A stretch of 64,000 nucleotides of DNA from Streptomyces sp. B21-105 (GTDB lineage: Bacteria; Actinomycetota; Actinomycetes; Streptomycetales; Streptomycetaceae): contig NZ_JARUMJ010000001.1 in the NCBI RefSeq assembly GCF_036898465.1, positions 4,960,001 to 5,024,000 on the forward strand. The letters are read 5' to 3'. The notes under the pieces are model-generated. The model had not been told where the DNA came from. It ran no database searches and saw only the letters and a list, made by a program, of their open reading frames with translations. Numbering within the stretch: the first letter of the stretch is position 1; every line of letters starts with the position of its first letter. Below are positions 54,399-62,933 of this stretch, piece by piece. Made by a program: the position numbers and the translations under genes.

Positions 54399-55175
54399 TC
54401 AGCTCGCCAGTAAATAGGTGGGCGAAAAATCCTTGACCCAGCCGACCTTCCATCCGGTGAAGGAGAAGGTCTTGCCGGCGGAGGAGATGGAGACGGTGCG
54501 CTCACGCATGCCCGGCAGGGCGGCGATGGGGCGGTGCGTGCCCTCGTAGACGAGGTGCTCGTACACCTCGTCGGTGACGACGAGCAGGTCGTGTTCGACG
54601 GCGAGTGCGGCGATGGCGCTCTGTTCGTCGGCGGTGAGGACCATGCCGGTCGGGTTGTGGGGGGTGTTGAGGAGAAGGAGGCGGGTCCGCGGGGTGATCT
54701 TGGCGCGCAGTTCGTCCAGGTCGGGGCGGAAGGACGGGGCGCGCAGGGTGAGCGGTACGCGCTTCGCGCCGGCCATCGCGATGCAGGCGGCGTAGGAGTC
54801 GTAGAACGGCTCGAAGGCGATGACCTCGTCGTCCGGCTCCAGGAGCGCCAGCATGGTGGCGGCGATGGCCTCGGTGGCGCCGGCGGTGACCAGCACCTCG
54901 GTGTCCGGGTCGAAGACGAGGTCGTAGAAGTGCTGTTGGTGGTCGGAGATCGCGGCGCGCAGTTCCGGGATGCCCGGACCGGGCGGGTACTGGTTGCCCT
55001 TCCCCTCCCGTAGGGCGCGGACCGCGGCCTCGCGGATCTCCTCCGGCCCGTCGGTGTCGGGGAAGCCCTGACCGAGGTTGATCGCGCCCGTCGCGGTCGC
55101 CAGTGCCGACATCTCCGCGAAGATCGTCGTTCCGAGTCCGTCCAGCCTTCGGTTCAGCAGTGGCCTGGCGTTCAC
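54399..55175 (-). pseudogene. N-terminal part of the interrupted aminotransferase (dapC-like)
   Basis: About 252 codons from GTG at 55175 (NARPLLNRRLDGLGTTIFAEM) through the PLP lysine motif SAGKTFSFTGWKVGWV. After that it enters element sequence (KDFSPTYLLAS-stop) at the right junction. It differs from the intact internal copy at only about 10 positions. It lacks the C-terminal small domain and carboxylate-binding Arg, so it is inactive. Confidence 0.9.
54434..54441. other. Right attachment junction (attR core)
   Basis: TGACCCAG at the point where the aminotransferase N-terminal frame leaves the gene (context TCCTTGACCCAGCCGACC). The sequence to its right matches the intact gene; the sequence to its left is element DNA. 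Confidence 0.75.
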
Positions 55176-55188
55176 GTCTCCACCGTCC

Positions 55189-55605
55189 TCACTCGTGTAC
55201 CCGTCCCCGTGGATTCTCCGGGGACCATCCTGACTCATGGCCGGTCCTGCCCCCGCGTGGCGCGGGAACCTCAGCGGGGCGAGGAGCAGGAGCGCCCCGC
55301 TCTTCCGGCCCGGGGGTCGGCTCTCGGAGGACGCCGGCCTTCGCCGAGATGTCGCGCGGCAGCGCGTCCCGCAGGGCGTGCGGCGTCGCGATCTCGGCGA
55401 CCAGGAACCGCGCCATGGAGTGCGGGGGATCGGTCAAGGTGTGGAAGTCGGCGCGCGTGAACCGGTCCGGCCAGGTCGCCTCCAGGTGCTTGAGGGCGCC
55501 GGCGGGGATTTCCCGGCCGTTCTGGCCCTGCGCCAGCCGTGCGATGTCGCCGCTTCTGCTCCTGAGTTCGTGGAGCAGCCACCAACCGTCCTCGTCCTCA
55601 GCGGG
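55189..55605 (-). pseudogene. 3' relic of the S-subunit gene beside the aminotransferase
   Basis: Encodes DEDGWWLLHELRSRSGDIAR, LAQGQNGREIPAGALKHLEA, TWPDRFTRADFH and DISAKAGVLREPT, clearly homologous to the last about 120 codons of the S gene at 45751-47028. Upstream of 55605 the likeness ends in unrelated Arg/Pro/Ala sequence. It shows that this chromosome once had the same S-aminotransferase arrangement now intact only inside the element. Confidence 0.8.
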
Positions 55606-55755
55606 TGTGGTGGGCGCGGCCGCCTGCGGCGACCCGGGCCTCCGCCAGGCGGGTGGCCGGCATCCGCCGCGCCGGGCGGCAGCCGTTCCCTGGACCGCCG
55701 ACTGCGCGCGTGGCAGCCGGACGTTGTGTGAGGATCCGATGCCTGCAACGGCCGA

Positions 55756-55902
55756 AGTGCCGGGCCCTGCCCGACACTTCGATCTGATTGAGCGTGTTTC
55801 ATCTCGAAGCTGCAGGTCATGGGGCTGGCGTGGGTCGTACGCGGGCGAGAACATCAAGCCGACGGCCCCTGACCTGCTCCTCCTCGCAGGTCAGGGGCGT
55901 CT
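55756..55902. terminator. Two hairpins between the S relic and the Gly/Ser-rich gene
   Basis: The first is AAGTGCCGGGC-CCT-GCCCGACACTT (55756-55780, one mismatch). The second, stronger one pairs CCCCTGACCTGC with GCAGGTCAGGGG inside flanking GACG/CGTC (55861-55902) and is followed by TTTCT. They probably end transcription in one or both directions. No tRNA gene was found here. Confidence 0.55.
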
Positions 55903-56044
55903 TTCTCGGGAGAACCCTCTGAAGTTCCTCAACTCCGCTTTGGCCGCCGGCCGGGGCGGGCATTCCCCGGTCACGCGGCGCTCGGACGTCGCGCGAGGCG
56001 CCCACGGGGGGCCGCTTCGGGGGACAGGGAAGGAGGGTGACGCC

Positions 56045-56365
56045 ATGTTCTTCGGCATCGTCCTGGCGGTGATCGTCATCGGGTTCGTGGTGGCCGTGGC
56101 GGCCAACGCGCGCAGTCACAGTTCCGCGCGGTCCTACCGCGGCGGCAGGTCGCGCGGCCGCTCCTCCAGCAGCTCCGGCAGCTCCAGCGGCTCCGACAGC
56201 TGGTGGGTCGGCGGTGCGGCCGGCGGGGGCGTCTCCTGCAGTTCGGGCAGCTCCGACAGTTCCGGCGGGCACCACGGGGGGCACTCCTGCGGCGGTGGCT
56301 CGTCGTCGTCCTGCGGGGGCGGGTCGTCCTGCGGCGGAGGCGGCGGATGCGGCGGAGGCAGCTGA
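56045..56365 (+). CDS. Small membrane-anchored Gly/Ser/Cys-rich protein
   Basis: 106 codons; ATG at 56045 preceded by GGAGGGTGACGCC. A single N-terminal TM (FFGIVLAVIVIGFVVAVAA), a basic patch (RSYRGGRSRGRSSS), then a low-complexity Ser/Gly tail with six Cys (SCSSG, SCGGG, SSCGGGSSCGGGGGC). Such tails occur in small surface or metal-binding proteins of actinobacteria; function unknown. Low complexity in high-GC DNA makes the reading less certain, but the TM and ribosome site support it. Confidence 0.6.
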   Translation: MFFGIVLAVIVIGFVVAVAANARSHSSARSYRGGRSRGRSSSSSGSSSGSDSWWVGGAAGGGVSCSSGSSDSSGGHHGGHSCGGGSSSSCGGGSSCGGGGGCGGGS

Positions 56366-56775
56366 CACGGGGCAGCTGAGCTCCCCGCGGGGGGAGCCGC
56401 ATCCGGACCGCGGGGCCCGCTCGACCACGGGCTCCGCGGTCGCACCATGTCGCGTGGGCCGGAGCGTCTACCCGCGTTCGTGCGGGTCATGCGGGGCGCG
56501 TTGACGCACGTCACGTCGCATGGCGCACGTCGTGGTTGAACAGTTGAGCTGTGGACCCCCCGAGGGATGGAAACCCCACGAAGTTGGGTAAAAACGCTGT
56601 GGCGGCACCACACTTCATGATTCCCTCTAAAACACCAACACTGCCCCTCACACCCCTCCGGGCGTCCCGAGCGGACGACCTCCCCCAGACCGGGCTGACC
56701 GGGGCGGTTCCCGGTGTCTGGCCGGGGTGCGCCGGACCTTCCCTCCCTTTCTTTGCGTCTCCGCGGAGCCGACCC
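56366..56775. other. Intergenic region without a clear gene
   Basis: About 410 bp before the DUF2617 gene. The first part is GC-rich; the middle has a more AT-rich promoter-like patch (GGTAAAAACGCTGTGG, TTCCCTCTAAAACACC near 56585-56635). No RNA gene or conserved repeat is seen. Confidence 0.45.
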
Positions 56776-57345
56776 ATGCTCACGACCCTGAACACCTCCT
56801 ACACCGACACCCGCGCGGCCGACCTCGCCTGGGCCCTGGGGCGTGAACCGCTGCCCGCCCTCGCCGCACTCGACCTCGAACTGAACGGCGTCAAGCTTCA
56901 GTTGAGACTGCTCGGTGCGTCGCACCAGGTGCTGCTGGAGGAGGGGCAGGCCAGCTGTTCGGAGACGGTGGCCTGTATCCCCGGCAGCAGCACCCCGCTC
57001 CCGCTGGGCGTCGCCAAGCGGATCGGCGGCTGGGACTACGAGTTCGCGGCGCGCGTCGAGGAGCTCTCGCCCGACCAGTTCGCGGGCCGCGCCCAGGAGC
57101 TCCTGGCGCTCGTCTCCGAGCATCCGCACGGCCTGGTCGGCGTCTTCCCCGGCAGTCCGCACGCGTTCACCGCACTGCTCGCCCAGCGCCACGAGGGCCA
57201 CGTCCACTGGCGCACCTGGCACGCGTACCCGCAGGACGGGCAGTTGGTGGCGACGAGGACACGGGTGGGCATGCGGGTGCCGGTGAGCGGGGAGACGGCG
57301 GTGCCGGTGGCAACGGGGTCAGGCGGTAACGGGATCCGACGGTAA
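56776..57345 (+). CDS. DUF2617 family protein
   Basis: A 189-aa protein: MLTTLNTSYTDTRAADLAWALGREPLPALAALDLEL, then LRLLGASHQVLLE, GGWDYEFAARVEELSPDQFAGRAQELLALV and HVHWRTWHAYPQDGQLVATRTRV, which match the actinobacterial DUF2617 family of unknown function. In this neighbourhood it precedes the membrane-fused spermidine synthase. Its last codons run into a 16-bp tandem repeat, so the C-terminus may vary between strains. Confidence 0.8.
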   Translation: MLTTLNTSYTDTRAADLAWALGREPLPALAALDLELNGVKLQLRLLGASHQVLLEEGQASCSETVACIPGSSTPLPLGVAKRIGGWDYEFAARVEELSPDQFAGRAQELLALVSEHPHGLVGVFPGSPHAFTALLAQRHEGHVHWRTWHAYPQDGQLVATRTRVGMRVPVSGETAVPVATGSGGNGIRR

Positions 57346-57382
57346 CGGGATCCGACGGTAACGGGATCCGACGGTAACGGGC
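57324..57382 (+). repeat. 16-bp tandem repeats at the end of the DUF2617 gene
   Basis: CGGTAACGGGATCCGA is repeated exactly at 57324, 57340 and 57356, followed by a partial copy at 57372. The array spans the DUF2617 stop codon, and since 16 is not a multiple of 3, copy-number changes would alter the C-terminal residues. A typical variable-number repeat. Confidence 0.85.
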
Positions 57383-57493
57383 ATGGCGGCAACGGGGTCT
57401 GGCGGTGCCTCAAACGTGTGACCGCCGGAGCGTCGCGAGTTCCACACGTGTGGGTGACGAAGGGTGACCATGCCGTGACGTAACGTCGCAGTC

Positions 57494-59194
57494 GTGATCG
57501 AACCGTACGCACCGGCCCCGCCCGGCGCTCAGCCTGGTGCCCCGCCCGGCGCCCCGCCTGGCGCCCCGCCGCCCTGGCGGGGTCCCGCGCGGCTCTCCGT
57601 CCGGCCGGACACCGGGCGGCTGCTGGTCCTCGCGTGCGTGTTCGTCTGCGCGGCCTGCGGTCTCGTCTACGAACTCGAACTGGTCGCCCTGGCCTCCTAC
57701 TTGATGGGCGACTCCGTCACCCAGGCCTCCGTCGTGCTGTCGGTCATGGTCTTCGCGATGGGACTCGGCTCCCTCGTCGCCAAACGGCTGCGCCGGTTCG
57801 CCGCGGCCGGCTTCGGCGTCCTGGAGGCGACCCTCGCCCTGGTCGGCGGGTGCAGTGCCATGGCGCTGTACGCGGCGTTCGCCTGGACCGGCGACCGGGG
57901 CGGCCTGTGGGCCGACGGCTCCCGCATCCTCCTCGTGGCGTTCTCCCTCGCCATCGGCCTGCTCATCGGGGCCGAGGCGCCGCTCCTCATGGAGCTGATC
58001 CAGCGCATCCGGCGGCAGGACGCGGGCGGCGCGGTGGCGGACCTGTTCGCCGCGGACTACGTGGGCGCGCTGGTCGGCGGCCTCGCCTTCCCGTTCCTGC
58101 TCCTGCCGTTCCTCGGCCAGCTGACGAGCTCCCTGCTGGTGGGCGCGGTCAACGTGGTCGCCGGGGCCGCCCTGGTGCTGGGCCTGTTCCGGCGCGACCT
58201 GACCTGCCGGGCCCGCTGTCTCCTGCTCGTCGCCGACATCGCCGTCCTCGGGGTCCTCGCCTCCGCCGCCGTCCTCGTCGACGACTTCGAACGGGCGGCC
58301 CGGCAGGCGGTGTACGGGGGCGACGTGCGGGTCGCGGTGCAGACGGGCGTCCAGGAGATCGTGCTCACCGGCGGCGCCGACGGCCGTCCCCTCGACCTCT
58401 ATCTGGACGGCCGCCTCCGTTTCGCGGGCCGTGACGAGCGCAGGTACCACGAGGCCCTCGTCCAGCCGGCGATGAGCGGCCCGCACGCGCACGTGCTGAT
58501 CCTCGGCGGCGGCGACGGTCTGGCCGCCCGCGAGGCCCTCGGCCGTCCCGGCGTACGCCGCGTGGACGTCGTCGCGCCCGACCCCGGACTGGTCCGGCTG
58601 GCCCGCACCGACCCGGCCCTGGCGGGCCTCAACGGCCACGCCTTCGGCGACCCGCGCGTCCGCGTGGCCGCCGAGGACGCCTTCCAGTGGCTGCGCGAGG
58701 CCCCTCCGGCGACGTACGACGTGGTCGTCGCGGACCTGCCCGACCCCGGCATCACGGCGAGCACCAAGCTCTACTCCCAGGAGTTCTACGGTCTTGCCCG
58801 CCGCGTCCTGGCCCCCGGCGGCCGTCTGGTGGTGCACGCCGGGCCGCTCACGAGCCGGCCGCGGGTGTTCTGGACGGTCGAGGCGACACTGCGCGCGGCC
58901 GGCCTGCACACCGCCCCCTACCGGGTGGACGGCCGCGGCACCGGTCACGGCACCGGGCGTAGCGGCGACCGCATCGCCGGCCCCGACCGCATCGCCGGCG
59001 ACGCGTCCCGGGCCCCGCGCGACTGGGGCTTCGTCCTGGCCGGCGCCGACGCCCGCCCGCCGATGCGCCTCGACGCCCACGCGCGCCCCCCGCGCACGCT
59101 GACCCAGGCGGCCCTGACCGCGGACGCCCGGGCGGCCGAGGCGAACCGGGTCGCGGGCGTGCCCGCCTCGACACTGGTGCATCCGCGGTACTGA
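57494..59194 (+). CDS. Membrane-fused spermidine synthase-like protein
   Basis: 566 aa from GTG. A Pro/Gly/Ala-rich N-terminus ([18 protein letters not shown]) precedes about seven TM helices (first [30 protein letters not shown]). The cytosolic SpeE-like domain has [16 protein letters not shown] (aminopropyl/SAM-binding) and [23 protein letters not shown] (catalytic Asp region). Such fusions occur widely in actinobacteria; whether they make polyamines is unsettled. Substrate therefore uncertain. Confidence 0.85.
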   Translation: MIEPYAPAPPGAQPGAPPGAPPGAPPPWRGPARLSVRPDTGRLLVLACVFVCAACGLVYELELVALASYLMGDSVTQASVVLSVMVFAMGLGSLVAKRLRRFAAAGFGVLEATLALVGGCSAMALYAAFAWTGDRGGLWADGSRILLVAFSLAIGLLIGAEAPLLMELIQRIRRQDAGGAVADLFAADYVGALVGGLAFPFLLLPFLGQLTSSLLVGAVNVVAGAALVLGLFRRDLTCRARCLLLVADIAVLGVLASAAVLVDDFERAARQAVYGGDVRVAVQTGVQEIVLTGGADGRPLDLYLDGRLRFAGRDERRYHEALVQPAMSGPHAHVLILGGGDGLAAREALGRPGVRRVDVVAPDPGLVRLARTDPALAGLNGHAFGDPRVRVAAEDAFQWLREAPPATYDVVVADLPDPGITASTKLYSQEFYGLARRVLAPGGRLVVHAGPLTSRPRVFWTVEATLRAAGLHTAPYRVDGRGTGHGTGRSGDRIAGPDRIAGDASRAPRDWGFVLAGADARPPMRLDAHARPPRTLTQAALTADARAAEANRVAGVPASTLVHPRY

Positions 59195-59337
59195 CGCGCC
59201 GCCGGCAGCAGGAAGGTTCCGGTGCGACGCCGGTGCGGCCGCGGGTCCTACGCGACGCCGGTGGCGCCGTGCCGGGGGAGGCGGAATCCCGGTTTCGCCG
59301 GGTGCGTTCCGGTCCCGCGTGGGTAGGCTCGGGACTT

Positions 59338-60216
59338 ATGGAGCAAGAGGTGTTCGTTCCGGTTCCGGCCGAGCGACTGAGGGCGGCCCTCGCCGATCCC
59401 GCGCAGGTGGCCCGTGCGGTTCCCGGGCTCCAGCAGGACGTGGGGACCGAGCCCGTCGCGGGCCGCCTGAAGGTGCGGATCGCCGGTCACACCATCACCT
59501 ACCGGGGAACGGCGCGCGTCTCGCCGCGCGAGGACGGCGGCTACGCCGTGGAGGGCGACGGGACGGAGGCCCGCGGCAGCGGGTCGGTCAAGCTGACCCT
59601 CGCCCTCCAGCTGCGGGAGGCCGACGCGGGCACCACGCTCCGCTTCGAGGGGACCGCCTCGGCGGACGGCCGGGTCGCGGAACTGCCCTCCGAGGCGGTC
59701 GGCTCGGCGGTGGCCCGATTGCTCAACCGATTCGCGGCGAACCTCGGAGCCATGGCCGCCGACCGCGACGACCGGCCCGGAGCCGGGAGCAGCGCCGCGG
59801 GCGACGGCCCGGCGGTCACCGACGCCGACGCCCCTGACGCCGACGCCCCTGACGCCGACGCCCAGGAGGCCGGTGCGCCCGACGCCCCCGACATCGCGGA
59901 CGACGTCGACGAACCCGTCGTCCCAGCGACCGTCTTCGAGGCGCCGGCGTTCCCCTCCTCCGAGGACGACGACGAGGACCTCACGGGCCCCGCGCAGCCG
60001 CCCGCCGAGGCCGCGCACGCGCGCCGCACGATGATCGGCCGCAGCGCCGAGGAGGTCGACCACGCCCCGCCGCGCGGGCGCTACGCACCGGTCCCCGCCC
60101 CCCAGACCGTCATGCCGAACAGCACACTGCGCTGGGCGGCCCCCGCGGCCGCGCTGGTCGTGGCGTCCGCGATCGTGGTCGGCAGGGCGCTGCGCCGACG
60201 CGGTTGGCCCACCTGA
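59338..60216 (+). CDS. SRPBCC/CoxG-like protein with C-terminal TM
   Basis: 292 aa. EQEVFVPVPAERLRAALADPAQVARAVPGLQQD...GTARVSPREDGGYAVEGDGTEARGSGSVKLTLALQL is a SRPBCC (START-like) domain with the CoxG-type pattern. A long acidic disordered region with DADAPDADAPDADAQ repeats follows. A single TM (LRWAAPAAALVVASAIVVG) is at the C-terminus, so the domain faces the cytosol. Ligand unknown. Confidence 0.75.
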   Translation: MEQEVFVPVPAERLRAALADPAQVARAVPGLQQDVGTEPVAGRLKVRIAGHTITYRGTARVSPREDGGYAVEGDGTEARGSGSVKLTLALQLREADAGTTLRFEGTASADGRVAELPSEAVGSAVARLLNRFAANLGAMAADRDDRPGAGSSAAGDGPAVTDADAPDADAPDADAQEAGAPDAPDIADDVDEPVVPATVFEAPAFPSSEDDDEDLTGPAQPPAEAAHARRTMIGRSAEEVDHAPPRGRYAPVPAPQTVMPNSTLRWAAPAAALVVASAIVVGRALRRRGWPT

Positions 60217-60307
60217 CCGAACCGGTCCTGGGCTGAGCCGGGCCGGTCCGGGCGGTCCGCGGGACCTGATCCTCGGGTGCCGCCGACCGCCCCAGTAGGG
60301 TCGTCCC

Positions 60308-61105
60308 GTGAGTGACGAAGAGATCACGCTGACCGCGGGCGACGCGGAGGTGACCGTGCAGCCGGGCAACGGCGGCCGGGTCGGGGGACTGCGCGTCAAA
60401 GGCCTCGAACTGCTGCGCCAGGGCGAGCGGTTCGGCTGCTTTCCGATGGTCCCGTGGTGCGGCCGGATCCGCGACGGGTACTTCCGCAACGGCGCGACCG
60501 TCCACCGGATGCCGCTCAACGCCGCGCCGAACGCCATCCACGGCACCGCCCGTGACGGCGCCTGGAAGGTCGCCCGGCGCACGGCCGACGAGGTCGTGCT
60601 GACGTACGAACTGGTGGCGCCCTGGCCCTACCCGGGCCTGGTCACCCAGGTGGTCGCGCTGGCCGAGGACGCGCTGACGATCCGGATGTCCGTCGAGACG
60701 TACGACTCCTCCTTCCCGGCGCAGATCGGCTGGCACCCCTGGTTCAACCGCAACCTCGGCGGCCGGGACGCCCAGGAGGTGCGGGTCGCCTTCGACCCGG
60801 CCTGGCAGGAGGAGCGCGGCGACGACCATCTGCCGACCGGCGAGCGCATCGAGCCGAAGCCGGGCCCCTGGGACGACTGCTTCGGCATGCCCGGCGGCGT
60901 CGACGTGACCCTCGTCTGGCCAGGGCAGCTGGAGCTGAAGGTGACCAGTCCCGAGAAGTGGGTCGTCGTCTACGACGAGCAGGAGGCCGCGGTGTGCGTG
61001 GAACCGCAGACCGGACCGCCGAACGGGCTCAACACCCTCCCGCGCCTGGTCACGCCCCTGGAGCCGCTCGAGGCCGCCACGACCTGGACCTGGACGCGGC
61101 TCTAA
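60308..61105 (+). CDS. Aldose 1-epimerase family protein
   Basis: 265 aa from GTG. Galactose-mutarotase-like fold: GDAEVTVQPGNGGRVGGLRVKGLELLR, FPMVPWCGRIRDGYFRNG, NAIHGTARDGAWKV (His of the active site), QIGWHPWFNRNLGG (second His) and VCVEPQTGPPNGLNTLPRLVTP with the catalytic Glu. Interconverts sugar anomers, exact sugar unknown. Followed 10 bp later by pyrE. Confidence 0.88.
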   Translation: MSDEEITLTAGDAEVTVQPGNGGRVGGLRVKGLELLRQGERFGCFPMVPWCGRIRDGYFRNGATVHRMPLNAAPNAIHGTARDGAWKVARRTADEVVLTYELVAPWPYPGLVTQVVALAEDALTIRMSVETYDSSFPAQIGWHPWFNRNLGGRDAQEVRVAFDPAWQEERGDDHLPTGERIEPKPGPWDDCFGMPGGVDVTLVWPGQLELKVTSPEKWVVVYDEQEAAVCVEPQTGPPNGLNTLPRLVTPLEPLEAATTWTWTRL

Positions 61106-61115
61106 GCTGAGGGGC

Positions 61116-61688
61116 ATGACGGACGTCAACGGAACAACGCCGCCCGGCGCTCGCGGCGCGCTGCTGCAGCTGATCAAGGACAAGGCCGTGGTGCACGGCA
61201 AGGTCACCCTGTCGTCGGGGCTGGAGGCGGACTACTACGTCGACCTCCGCCGCGTCACCCTCGACGGGGAGGCCGCCCCGCTGGTCGGGCAGGTGTTGCT
61301 CGACCTCACCGCGGACCTCGACTTCGACGCGGTGGGCGGTCTGACCATGGGCGCCGATCCGGTGGCCGGCGCGATGCTGCACGCGGCCGCCGCCCGCGGC
61401 CGCAGGCTGGACGCCTTCGTCGTGCGCAAGGCGGCGAAGGCCCACGGGCTGCAGCGGCGCGTCGAGGGCCCGGAGATCAGGGGCCGCCGGGTCCTGGTCG
61501 TCGAGGACACCTCCACCACCGGCGGCTCGCCGCTGGCCGCGGTGGAGGCGGTGCGCGAGGCGGGCGCCGAGGTCGTCGCCGTCGCGACGATCGTGGACCG
61601 GGCAACCGGAGCGGACGAGAAGATCCGTGCGGGCGCGGGCGTGCCGTACCTGTTCGCCTTCTCGAAGGACGAGCTCGGCCTGGACTGA
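61116..61688 (+). CDS. pyrE: Orotate phosphoribosyltransferase
   Basis: 190 aa. The PRPP-binding signature is RRVLVVEDTSTTGGSPLAAV (normally VEDVITTGGS). KVTLSSGLEADYYVDLRRVTLDG and LTMGADPVAGAMLHAAAARGRRLDAFVVRK are typical. Converts orotate to OMP in pyrimidine synthesis. Start ATG 10 bp after the epimerase stop suggests co-transcription. Confidence 0.92.
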   Translation: MTDVNGTTPPGARGALLQLIKDKAVVHGKVTLSSGLEADYYVDLRRVTLDGEAAPLVGQVLLDLTADLDFDAVGGLTMGADPVAGAMLHAAAARGRRLDAFVVRKAAKAHGLQRRVEGPEIRGRRVLVVEDTSTTGGSPLAAVEAVREAGAEVVAVATIVDRATGADEKIRAGAGVPYLFAFSKDELGLD

Positions 61689-61820
61689 CCCGCCCTGTGG
61701 ACAGGGCCTGGACCATTCGTGCAGGTCTGGAAAGATGGGGCCGACAACGGCGTCGAACCCCAAGGTCTAGGTCAGGGCCGCAGCACGCATAACCCGACCG
61801 CACAATCAAGGAGCCGACAG

Positions 61821-62852
61821 ATGCCCATCGCAACCCCCGAGGTCTACAACGAGATGCTCGACCGGGCGAAGGCAGGCAAGTTCGCCTACCCGGCCATCAA
61901 CGTCACCTCGACGCAGACCCTGCACGCGGCGCTGCGCGGCTTCGCCGAGGCGGAGAGCGACGGCATCATCCAGATCTCCACGGGTGGCGCCGAGTTCCTG
62001 GGCGGCCAGTACAGCAAGGAGATGGTCACCGGTTCGGTGGCCCTCGCCGAGTTCGCGCACATCGTCGCCGAGAAGTACCCGGTCACCGTGGCGCTGCACA
62101 CGGACCACTGCCCGAAGGACAAGCTCGACGGGTACGTGCGTCCGCTGCTCGCGGTCTCCGAGGAGCGCGTGAAGGCGGGCCGCAACCCGCTGTTCCAGTC
62201 GCACATGTGGGACGGCTCCGCCGAGACCCTCGCCGACAACCTGGCCATCGCGCAGGAGCTGCTCGCCCGCGCCGCCGCCGCGAAGATCATCCTCGAGGTG
62301 GAGATCACCCCGACCGGCGGCGAGGAGGACGGCGTCTCGCACGAGATCAACGACTCCCTGTACACGACGGTCGACGACGCGGTGCGCACCGTCGAGGCGC
62401 TCGGCCTGGGCGAGAAGGGCCGCTACCTGCTGGCCGCGTCCTTCGGCAACGTCCACGGCGTGTACAAGCCGGGCAACGTCGTGCTCCGTCCCGACCTGCT
62501 CAAGGAGCTGAACGAGGGCGTCGCCGCGAAGTACGGCAAGCCGGCCGGCTCCCAGCCGTTCGACTTCGTCTTCCACGGCGGCTCCGGCTCCACCGCGGAG
62601 GAGATCGCGACCGCCCTGGACAACGGCGTCGTCAAGATGAACCTCGACACGGACACTCAGTACGCCTTCACGCGTCCGGTCGCCGACCACATGTTCAGGA
62701 ACTACGACGGTGTCCTGAAGGTCGACGGCGAGGTCGGCACCAAGAGCACCTACGACCCGCGCACCTGGGGCAAGCTGGCCGAGGCGGGCATGGCCGCCCG
62801 GGTCGTCGAGGCCACGCAGCACCTGCGCTCCGCGGGCCAGAAGATCAAGTAA
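61821..62852 (+). CDS. fbaA: Class II fructose-bisphosphate aldolase
   Basis: 343 aa with ribosome site AAGGAG upstream. Zn and catalytic residues: VALHTDHCPKDKLDGY (His and Asp), EVEITPTGGEEDGV, SFGNVHGVYKPGNV (His), FVFHGGSGS (His) and KMNLDTDTQYAFTRPV. Splits fructose-1,6-bisphosphate in glycolysis. A hairpin follows at 62877. Confidence 0.97.
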   Translation: MPIATPEVYNEMLDRAKAGKFAYPAINVTSTQTLHAALRGFAEAESDGIIQISTGGAEFLGGQYSKEMVTGSVALAEFAHIVAEKYPVTVALHTDHCPKDKLDGYVRPLLAVSEERVKAGRNPLFQSHMWDGSAETLADNLAIAQELLARAAAAKIILEVEITPTGGEEDGVSHEINDSLYTTVDDAVRTVEALGLGEKGRYLLAASFGNVHGVYKPGNVVLRPDLLKELNEGVAAKYGKPAGSQPFDFVFHGGSGSTAEEIATALDNGVVKMNLDTDTQYAFTRPVADHMFRNYDGVLKVDGEVGTKSTYDPRTWGKLAEAGMAARVVEATQHLRSAGQKIK

Positions 62853-62876
62853 CACACCGCACCCGCACCGCACCGG

Positions 62877-62914
62877 GCCCGGCGTTCGTCAGCATCCTGT
62901 CTGACACGCCGGGC
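62877..62914. terminator. Hairpin after fbaA
   Basis: GCCCGGCGT and ACGCCGGGC pair across a 20-nt loop, 25 bp after the aldolase stop codon. Likely terminator. Confidence 0.55.
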
Positions 62915-62933
62915 TCGCTGTATACCTGGGGGC

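Larger units (their letters stand above)
10931..54441. mobile_element. Integrative mobilizable element of about 43.5 kb in a dapC-like gene
   Basis: Bounded by TGACCCAG at both ends, each inside one half of a broken aminotransferase gene, with a large serine integrase just inside the left end. It contains Rep-like, SpdB-like, MobC and MOBP-type relaxase genes. I find no FtsK/TraB translocase and no mating-pair genes, so it should need a helper for transfer. Cargo: two RiPP loci, type I restriction, a methyltransferase/S cassette, an intact aminotransferase and a CBASS-like module. From memory, phage TG1 integrates in the dapC gene of Streptomyces, so this gene is a known serine-integrase target. 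The integrase here is shorter than that of TG1. Confidence 0.85.

Noticed and set aside
10931..54441. Prophage
   Set aside because: No capsid, terminase, portal, tail or lysis genes; relaxase and MobC indicate a mobilizable element.
10931..54441. Two tandem elements meeting at the internal aminotransferase copy
   Set aside because: A junction of two integrated elements would be a hybrid att site, not an uninterrupted gene with both halves in frame.
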